Shown in pieces: positions 1 through 5,573 of a stretch of 5,573 nucleotides of DNA. The stretch is from the NCBI GenBank assembly GCA_938021445.1, contig CALIGR010000114.1, forward strand, positions 1 through 5,573. Reading direction: 5' to 3'. Source of the stretch: an uncultured Candidatus Altimarinota bacterium. GTDB lineage: Bacteria > Patescibacteriota > Gracilibacteria > UBA4473. The notes beneath the pieces are model-generated. The model was not told the origin of the DNA, ran no database searches, and saw only the letters and a program-made list of their open reading frames with translations. The position numbers were made by a program, and so were the translations under genes. Each line of letters starts with the position of its first letter. The stretch's first letter is position 1.

Positions 1-1173
1 AACGCAGAAATGCTCCGGGACCGAATACAGCAAAACTACCGAAGACATCTTAAGACTAGTTCTGATACAGAAGTACTGCTCAATGTCTTTGCCGATAAAA
101 TCTATCAAGCTCGAAAGGATAATCCTGAGATTGATGACCAGGCCGCTATTTTCACAGGATGTACAGATTTGATGAAAGAAGTGAAAGGGGCTTACTCGGT
201 TCTGAGCCTTATCGATCACATAGGTCTCCTGGCTTTTCGAGACCCAAACGGAATTCGCCCACTTTCGCTCGGAAAAAAAAGCACATCAAAAGGAGACGAA
301 TGGGCTTTCGCTTCGGAAGACGTTGCTTTTGCGACACTCGGGTATGAGAAAGTACGAGACGTTAAACCAGGAGAAGCCATTCTTATAACGCTAGACGGAA
401 AACTGATCTCTAAGCAATGCGTAGAAGGTCAGCTGAATCCTTGTATTTTTGAATATGTCTATCTCGCCAGACCAGATTCAATGCTTGATGGTATTTCTGT
501 TTATAAAACCCAGCTCCGGATGGGACAAGCGCTGGCTAAACAGATACAAGCCGCAAAGTTAGATATTGATACAATTATACCGGTACCGGACTCGGCTCGA
601 CCGGTTGCGCTTGAAATTGCACATCAAACCGGAATTAAGTACCGAGAAGGGTTGGTTAAAAACAGATACGTTGGCCGAACTTTTATCATGCCAGGACAGG
701 AACTACGGAAAAAATCAGTCCGGCGAAAACTCAATGCGATCCCACTTGAGTTTCGACGTCGAAATGTCCTATTAGTGGATGATTCAATTGTCCGAGGAAC
801 TACGATAAAGCAAATTATAGAAATGTGTCGACAGGTAGGCGCTAAAAATGTTTATGTCGCGTCTGCTGCGCCTCCAGTCAAATATCCAAATGTGTATGGC
901 ATTGATATGCCAACCACCAAAGAGCTTATCGCTCATGGGCTTACGACAGAAGAAATCAGCAAACTCATAGGCGCTGATCGTCTCTTTTATCAAAAAATAG
1001 AAGACCTCATCTGGGCGGCTCAAACGGGTAACCCGGAAATCAAAAAATTCGATGCTTCTTGCTTTGATGGTGAGTATATAACGGGAGATATTGATGAAAC
1101 TTATCTCAAAAATCTAGAAGAAAGCAGCCGTGTTTCTCAAAAAATCACGGAATTTCCTCTTATAAATATCTAA
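1..1173 (+). CDS. purF: Amidophosphoribosyltransferase (PurF), 5'-truncated by window edge
   Basis: PurF transfers ammonia from glutamine to PRPP, giving 5-phosphoribosylamine, the first committed step of purine synthesis in the cytoplasm. The reading frame is open from base 1, before the first ATG at 10, so that ATG is internal. The first residues (NAEMLRD) align with about residue 107 of E. coli PurF (505 aa). The 390 residues seen therefore match the expected remainder, and the missing part holds the N-terminal catalytic Cys. Visible motifs are RDPNGIRPL of the glutaminase domain (238-264), KNRYVGRTFIMPGQ (658-699), KSVRRKLN (712-735), the PRPP-binding loop VLLVDDSIVRGTT (766-804), ASAAPPV (859-879) and YGIDMPT (895-915). 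The wording is that of the E. coli/Pseudomonas type, down to a C-terminal FDASCFDGEYITGD stretch. The Cys ligands expected of the iron-sulfur (Bacillus) type are not apparent. The stop is TAA, 15 bases before the next gene. Identity is secure; the true start lies outside the window. Confidence 0.97.
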   Translation, partial: NAEMLRDRIQQNYRRHLKTSSDTEVLLNVFADKIYQARKDNPEIDDQAAIFTGCTDLMKEVKGAYSVLSLIDHIGLLAFRDPNGIRPLSLGKKSTSKGDEWAFASEDVAFATLGYEKVRDVKPGEAILITLDGKLISKQCVEGQLNPCIFEYVYLARPDSMLDGISVYKTQLRMGQALAKQIQAAKLDIDTIIPVPDSARPVALEIAHQTGIKYREGLVKNRYVGRTFIMPGQELRKKSVRRKLNAIPLEFRRRNVLLVDDSIVRGTTIKQIIEMCRQVGAKNVYVASAAPPVKYPNVYGIDMPTTKELIAHGLTTEEISKLIGADRLFYQKIEDLIWAAQTGNPEIKKFDASCFDGEYITGDIDETYLKNLEESSRVSQKITEFPLINI

Positions 1174-1188
1174 AAAATTACGCTTATT
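1174..1188 (+). promoter_or_regulatory. 15-base gap before the Wzz-like gene, no Shine-Dalgarno
   Basis: The spacer AAAATTACGCTTATT is A/T-rich and contains no GGAG- or AGGA-like element, so the start at 1189 must be recognised by an A/T-rich leader or by reinitiation after the purF stop. There is no room for a terminator or a full promoter. This supports co-transcription with purF, by inference only. Confidence 0.4.
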
Positions 1189-2091
1189 ATGCCCCTTTCT
1201 GAAATTTTTGCTCCACAACGTCGACAACCAGTTTTTTTTCTTCTGATGTTTGTTCTTGGCAGCTTGCTTATGTTTGGCTTCTTGAAATATGTGATGCTCC
1301 CAGAAACGCAGAAAATCACTATCTACTCAACCGTAAAGCCGCTGAAAGCGGAGTCATCAAGTGATCACTTTTCAACACTAGACACGGCTGAAACCAGTAT
1401 GAAGATTGCCGAAGCGATTACCGGCTGGGCGCAAAACCCCGTTTTCCGTCAGCAGATCCAGGATAAAGCGGGTTTAAAAATTAAGAACTTTAAGAGAAAA
1501 CTTTCGGCCCGGAAGCAAAACCGACTTAATGTCTTTTGGACGCTCAATCTCAATCCACCCTATATCCAGCACCAAGATAAAATCATCGAGGCTTTCACTG
1601 AAGTTTTTAGCGAGAACTGGTCCGAGTTTAATAAAAACAACGCGGCTCCATTCGCTCTCACCCCTCTTCAGATCTACAGTGAAAAAAGAGAAATCCCGAT
1701 TCTTTATATTATTTTAGCGAGTCTTATCGCTGGGAAGATTTTGGCCTTTGCTTCTATCTACCTCAAGGATCTACTTAACAATAAGGTTAGCTTTAGCACA
1801 CAGATAAAGTCTGTATTTCCTTCTAGCCCAATGCTGATGGTTCCGGAAGAAGTTGGCGCTCATGATGAAGCGCTCCTTGAACGATTTATCAGTACCTTTC
1901 AGTCCCCTCGCCTCGTCGGGACTTTTCCAAAAGCCGAAAAGCACTTCTCGGTCGCTCCTTCAGACGCGCTACACGAAGCGATCGACACGCCTATTTTACT
2001 GGTCAGACTTGGGGACACTTCACTTCGAGAGCTCACTAATCTAAAAGCTATCTTTGGTGATAAGCTTGGGCTCGTTGTTTTTGAGAAATAA
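1189..2091 (+). CDS. Wzz-like polysaccharide chain-length determinant family membrane protein
   Basis: This 300-residue protein has the layout of Wzz/CapA-type polysaccharide co-polymerases, which act in the inner membrane to govern assembly or export of surface polysaccharide. A short basic N-terminus (QRRQ, 10-13) precedes helix 1 at about 15-37. An extracytoplasmic domain of about 130 residues follows, with helical segments and the pattern DTAETSMKIAEAITGWAQNP, typical of the family's post-helix region. Helix 2 spans about 169-191, preceded by a Pro-containing stretch (NNAAPFALTP). The cytoplasmic tail is about 192-300. Its end (TPILLVRLGDTSLREL at 267-282, then LGLVVFEK) recalls the last strands of the tyrosine-kinase domain fused to or paired with such proteins, but no Walker A or Walker B motif is present, so no kinase activity is expected. 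The ATG at 1189 puts the basic segment just before helix 1, and I see no better start. Lying between purF and purL is unusual. The family call rests on architecture and faint pattern similarity; a generic two-helix membrane protein remains possible. Confidence 0.62.
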   Translation: MPLSEIFAPQRRQPVFFLLMFVLGSLLMFGFLKYVMLPETQKITIYSTVKPLKAESSSDHFSTLDTAETSMKIAEAITGWAQNPVFRQQIQDKAGLKIKNFKRKLSARKQNRLNVFWTLNLNPPYIQHQDKIIEAFTEVFSENWSEFNKNNAAPFALTPLQIYSEKREIPILYIILASLIAGKILAFASIYLKDLLNNKVSFSTQIKSVFPSSPMLMVPEEVGAHDEALLERFISTFQSPRLVGTFPKAEKHFSVAPSDALHEAIDTPILLVRLGDTSLRELTNLKAIFGDKLGLVVFEK

Positions 2092-2107
2092 CTACTTAGA
2101 AAAATTC
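2092..2107 (+). promoter_or_regulatory. 16-base gap before purL, no Shine-Dalgarno
   Basis: The spacer CTACTTAGAAAAATTC lies between the TAA of the Wzz-like gene and the purL ATG. It has only an A-rich run (AGAAAAA) about 3 bases from the start, too close and too G-poor for a normal ribosome-binding site. There is no hairpin or promoter-like pair of boxes. It is best read as an operon junction with leader-independent or coupled initiation. Confidence 0.4.
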
Positions 2108-5100
2108 ATGATCACTTTTTTCCAGTCTGAAACTGAAACATTTGCCGTTGAAACAAAAGATGAGATAAATCATCAAAATATTAAAAAACTGGAATGGTTA
2201 TTTTCTGGAGCGATACACAAAGAAGGACCTGCGATTTCAGGGTCTTTTTTAGGCGCTCGATCCGAGATGGTGAGCCCCTGGAGTACCAATGCGGTAGAGA
2301 TCGCGGAAAACATGGGACTGAACACGGTCTCGAGAATTGAAAAGTTCAAGACTTACAAAAATCAAAAAATAGATAAGTTGCTTGAAAATATTTATGAAGG
2401 TTTGGATCAAGATTTGTTTACCGTTGACCTTAAGCCAGAGCCGATACGAGAAATTGAAAGCATTGGGGAGTACAATAAGAAAGAAGGCCTCGCCCTGAGC
2501 AAAGAAGAAGTGGAATACTTAGAAAGTTTATCGGTAAAGTTAAACCGAAAACTGACAGACGGTGAAGTCTATGGATTTTCTCAGGTTAATTCTGAGCACT
2601 GCCGACATAAAATTTTTAATGGGACTTTTATTATCGATGGCAAAGAAAAAAGTGAATCTCTCTTTTCATTGATTAAGAAAACCAGTAAAGAAAACCCCAA
2701 CTCAATTATTTCAGCGTATAAAGACAATGTGGCTTTTACGGCCGGGCCAAATGTCAGACACTTTGCTCCAAAATCAGGTAATACTTCTGATTTTTATGAT
2801 TTTAAAAATTTTGATTCAGTTATTTCACTTAAAGCCGAAACGCATAACTTTCCGACAACGGTAGAACCTTTTAATGGCGCGGCTACGGGGTCAGGAGGAG
2901 AGATCCGGGATAGACTTGCTGGTGGGATTGGCTCAACGCCTTTAGCCGGAACAGCGGTTTATATGACGCCTTACGCTCGAGTTGGGCAGACACCAAAACT
3001 CTGGGAAGAAAAATCTCCTGCCAGGCCTTGGCTTTATCAATCTCCTTTAGAAATTTTAATCAAAGCCTCGAACGGGGCTTCTGATTTTGGGAATAAATAT
3101 GGGCAGCCTTTAATCAACGGATCACTGCTCACCTTTGAACACACGGAAAACGGCGAGACCACTGGGTATGACAAAGTAATCATGCAGGCTGGAGGGATTG
3201 GTTTTGCCAATCTCAAACACGCCAAGAAAAATGAACCTCAAAACGGAGATAAAGTCGTCATCATGGGGGGAGACAATTATCGAATTGGGATGGGCGGCGC
3301 CGCGGTTTCGTCTCTCAATACTGGAGAAACCGACTCAAGTCTTGAGCTCAATGCCGTTCAGCGTTCAAATCCAGAAATGCAGAAAAGAGTCGCTAATGCG
3401 ATCCGGTCTTGCACCGAAATGGAGCCTAACCCAATTGTGTCTATCCACGACCATGGAGCCGGTGGACACTTAAACTGCTTGTCTGAATTGATGGAAGACA
3501 GCGGTGGAAAAATTGATATTGATCAACTTCCCGTTGGTGATCCAACGCTCTCACTCAAAGAGATCATCGGAAATGAATCCCAAGAACGAATGGGTCTCGT
3601 CGTTCAGCCTCAAAACATTGAAGTTCTAAAACAGATTGCCGACCGAGAACGAAGTCCGTTTTACGTTGTGGGAGAAGTGGATAATTCTGGTGAACTAATT
3701 TTTGAAGAAAAAAGTACAGGGAAGATGCCGGTAGATCTAAAGCTTGAAGACCTCTTTGGATCGACTCCAAAAACAATACTTGAAGATGAGACCAGTACTC
3801 AAGTATTTGAAGAAGTTAGTTTTGATACCTCCCAATTTAATACTTATCTCAAAAATCTTCTACCACTAGAATCTGTTGCCTGCAAAGACTGGCTTACCAG
3901 CAAAGTGGACCGATGTGTTACTGGACGCGTCGCTCAACAGCAAACCGTCGGGACGCTTCAATTGCCACTCGCTAATTGTGGTGTCATGGCCTTAGACTAC
4001 GAAGGCACACACGGCGTCGCTACCAGCCTTGGACACGCTCCAATCGTCGGACTTATAGATCCAGCCGCCGGAAGTCGAAACGCTATTGCTGAGAGTCTCA
4101 CTAACCTCGTATGGGCTCCACTTGAGGATGGCTTAAAATCTGTCTCTCTGAGTGCCAACTGGATGTGGCCTTGTAAAAATAAATATGAAGACGCCAGGCT
4201 CTATGCCGCCGTTGAAGCGGTCAGTGATCTCAGCATTGCGCTTGGGATCAATGTTCCGACCGGGAAAGATTCACTCTCTATGAAACAGCAGTACCCAGAT
4301 GGACAGAAAGTACTCTCCCCTGGGACGGTTATTATTTCAGCTTCGGGACACTGCGATGATATTAAGAAAGTCGTGACACCAGTGGCTCGAAATGACATCA
4401 ATAATACGGTTTATTATCTCAATTTCAGCAAAGCTGATCATGCCCTTGGCGGCTCGGCTTTCGCGCAAATTACCAGCCAGCTAGGAAAAGACACTCCAGA
4501 TATCCTAGACGCTCAATATTTTAAAAACTGTTTTAACACGCTTCAGAGCTGTATCCGTGAAGATTTAATTGTAGCGGGGCATGATGTTGGCTCCGGTGGG
4601 CTTATCACCACGCTGCTAGAGATGTGTTTTCCAAGTCTCAATACGGGGATGGAACTCAATGTAGAAAATTTTTCTGATGAAGATGTATTTAAGTTTTTGT
4701 TTTCAGAAAATGTAGGAGTTGTCTTCCAGGTAAAAACTGAAGATAAAGAATTGATTCAACAGCGGTTTGATAAAGTAGACGTCCAGATTTTAGATCTTGG
4801 GAACGTCACTGAATCTGACACGCTCAAAATAAACCAGCACGAGATAAATGTTTCAACCTCAAGAACAGACTGGAGACAGACGTCTCATGATTTTGAAAAA
4901 CATCAAAATACCAAAGAGCTCGCTGAAGAAAAATTCAAATCTTTAGCTGAGTCCCCTCTTGCTTTTAATTTCCCGACAAATTTTGATGGGAAAATTCCAA
5001 ATTATGATGGACCAAGACCAATCGCTGCAGTGCTGAGAGATAAGGGCTGTAACTCTGAAAGAGAAATGGCTTATATACTGCACCTAGCTGGCTTTGAAGT

Positions 5101-5573
5101 TAAAGACGTTCATGTATCAGATCTTATATCAGGGCGAGAAAATCTTTCCTCAGTACAGTTTTTAGTGGCCGTTGGTGGATTTTCAAACTCTGATGTTTTA
5201 GGCTCTGCTAAGGGCTGGGCTGGGGCCATTCTTTATAACGAAAAAGCCAAACAAAGCATTGAGCAATTTTTAGCTCGCCCAGACACGCTCTCGCTTGGAG
5301 TCTGTAATGGATGCCAGCTACTCGTAGAGCTGGCAAACGCCGGAATGTATAAATTCAGCAAAGAAAATGCAGCTGAACCAAAATTACTTCACAACGCTTC
5401 TGGGCGATTTGAGTGTCAGTTTTCATCCGTTGATATTTTAGAAAATAACTCTGTCCTCTTCTCCAGCATGGAAGGAAGTACTCTCGGGATTTGGTCCGCT
5501 CATGGAGAAGGACAATTTCAGTTTGAAGGGACTGAGTCTGATTATAATTTGGTTGGAAAATACCACTATGACA
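2108..5573 (+). CDS. purL: Phosphoribosylformylglycinamidine synthase, long single-chain PurL, 3'-truncated by window edge
   Basis: PurL converts FGAR to FGAM with ATP and glutamine-derived ammonia, step four of de novo purine synthesis. The 1155 complete codons seen carry no stop. Domains in order: a PurS-like N-terminal region and linker (about 1-150); a first synthetase half with FSQVNSEHCRH (157-167), SLKAETHNFPTTVEPFNGAA (240-259), HDHGAGGH (447-454) and GNESQERM (488-495); a second half with DPAAGSRNAIAESLTN (651-666), GKDSLSM (719-725) and GHDVGSGG (824-831); then a class I glutamine amidotransferase domain from about 968, with GGFSNSDVLGSAKGWA beginning at 1023, GVCNGCQ at 1064-1070 (nucleophile Cys1066) and HGEG at 1132-1135. 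The PHPER segment with the catalytic His and Glu should lie just beyond the edge, so the full protein is probably about 1225-1235 residues, close to Bacteroidetes PurL and shorter than E. coli PurL (1295). The start MITFFQSETETFAVE matches the expected N-terminus. This one-chain form makes separate purQ and purS unnecessary. Confidence 0.97.
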   Translation, partial: MITFFQSETETFAVETKDEINHQNIKKLEWLFSGAIHKEGPAISGSFLGARSEMVSPWSTNAVEIAENMGLNTVSRIEKFKTYKNQKIDKLLENIYEGLDQDLFTVDLKPEPIREIESIGEYNKKEGLALSKEEVEYLESLSVKLNRKLTDGEVYGFSQVNSEHCRHKIFNGTFIIDGKEKSESLFSLIKKTSKENPNSIISAYKDNVAFTAGPNVRHFAPKSGNTSDFYDFKNFDSVISLKAETHNFPTTVEPFNGAATGSGGEIRDRLAGGIGSTPLAGTAVYMTPYARVGQTPKLWEEKSPARPWLYQSPLEILIKASNGASDFGNKYGQPLINGSLLTFEHTENGETTGYDKVIMQAGGIGFANLKHAKKNEPQNGDKVVIMGGDNYRIGMGGAAVSSLNTGETDSSLELNAVQRSNPEMQKRVANAIRSCTEMEPNPIVSIHDHGAGGHLNCLSELMEDSGGKIDIDQLPVGDPTLSLKEIIGNESQERMGLVVQPQNIEVLKQIADRERSPFYVVGEVDNSGELIFEEKSTGKMPVDLKLEDLFGSTPKTILEDETSTQVFEEVSFDTSQFNTYLKNLLPLESVACKDWLTSKVDRCVTGRVAQQQTVGTLQLPLANCGVMALDYEGTHGVATSLGHAPIVGLIDPAAGSRNAIAESLTNLVWAPLEDGLKSVSLSANWMWPCKNKYEDARLYAAVEAVSDLSIALGINVPTGKDSLSMKQQYPDGQKVLSPGTVIISASGHCDDIKKVVTPVARNDINNTVYYLNFSKADHALGGSAFAQITSQLGKDTPDILDAQYFKNCFNTLQSCIREDLIVAGHDVGSGGLITTLLEMCFPSLNTGMELNVENFSDEDVFKFLFSENVGVVFQVKTEDKELIQQRFDKVDVQILDLGNVTESDTLKINQHEINVSTSRTDWRQTSHDFEKHQNTKELAEEKFKSLAESPLAFNFPTNFDGKIPNYDGPRPIAAVLRDKGCNSEREMAYILHLAGFEVKDVHVSDLISGRENLSSVQFLVAVGGFSNSDVLGSAKGWAGAILYNEKAKQSIEQFLARPDTLSLGVCNGCQLLVELANAGMYKFSKENAAEPKLLHNASGRFECQFSSVDILENNSVLFSSMEGSTLGIWSAHGEGQFQFEGTESDYNLVGKYHYD
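2220..2250 (+). other. Hairpin followed by T-rich arm inside purL
   Basis: AAGAAGGACC (2220-2229) can pair with GGTCTTTTTT (2241-2250) to give ten pairs, two of them G-T, around an 11-base loop. The shape resembles a weak intrinsic terminator, with the T run forming most of the 3' arm. It sits about 110 bases into the purL coding sequence, where the T run encodes part of a conserved Ser-Phe-Leu stretch. Only three or four strong pairs exist, so it is most likely chance; regulatory attenuation would be speculation. Confidence 0.18.

Noticed and set aside
580..589. Palindrome CCGGTACCGG in purF, with a further ACCGG copy just downstream
   Set aside because: It is explained by Pro and Val codons in a conserved PurF stretch; no regulatory context.
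784..1023. 79-codon open frame on the - strand within purF
   Set aside because: It runs opposite the PRPP-loop region of an intact, well-conserved purF and its translation shows no recognisable domain. It is a shadow frame.
1339..1351. Short hairpin CCGCT-GAA-AGCGG
   Set aside because: A five-pair stem with a 3-base loop and no T run after it, inside a coding sequence; most likely chance.
1359..1370. Perfect 12-base palindrome AAGTGATCACTT
   Set aside because: It lies inside the Wzz-like coding sequence, has no partner copy and no promoter near it. One such palindrome in 5.5 kb is unremarkable.
3198..3473. 91-codon open frame on the + strand in another frame of purL
   Set aside because: It fully overlaps conserved PurL synthetase motifs in the main frame, with no ribosome-binding site and low-complexity, Ser/Lys-rich translation.
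3564..3776. 70-codon open frame on the - strand within purL
   Set aside because: It is antisense to conserved PurL sequence and has no recognisable product.
2108..5573. Possible reassigned stop codon (TGA read as Gly or Trp), as in some candidate phyla
   Set aside because: No in-frame TGA occurs in any of the three genes, and Gly and Trp use ordinary codons, so the standard bacterial code suffices.

Overview
The window holds three genes on the + strand, packed end to end with gaps of only 15 and 16 bases. They are the 3' three quarters of purF (amidophosphoribosyltransferase), a complete gene for a Wzz-like two-helix membrane protein, and most of purL (phosphoribosylformylglycinamidine synthase, long single-chain form). 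I found no RNA gene, mobile element, CRISPR array or long intergenic region, and no credible gene on the - strand.

Layout: 1-1173 is purF, entered after about the first 105 codons. 1189-2091 encodes a 300-residue protein with a membrane helix near each end of a roughly 130-residue extracytoplasmic domain and a cytoplasmic tail of about 110 residues. 2108-5573 is purL, 1155 codons with no in-frame stop, running off the right edge roughly 70 codons before its expected end. The spacing and shared direction suggest one operon. No terminator or promoter is visible in either gap.

How the genes work together: PurF makes phosphoribosylamine from PRPP and glutamine, the first committed step of de novo IMP synthesis. 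PurL makes FGAM from FGAR, ATP and glutamine, the fourth step. Both hydrolyse glutamine for ammonia. The middle gene belongs to a family known for setting or supporting the export of surface polysaccharide chains and has no known role in purine synthesis, so its place between two purine genes is the main oddity.

Organism: the standard code fits, since no in-frame TGA occurs and stops are TAA. By eye the base composition is moderately AT-rich. Neither internal start has a Shine-Dalgarno motif. PurF resembles the E. coli/Pseudomonas type, whereas PurL has the motif wording I recall from Bacteroidetes. The Wzz-like protein resembles those I recall from candidate-phyla (Patescibacteria) genomes. 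I cannot place the lineage. A Bacteroidetes-related or candidate-phylum bacterium with laterally acquired purine genes is a guess. The genes themselves look ordinary and intact, and I do not see a clear new system here.
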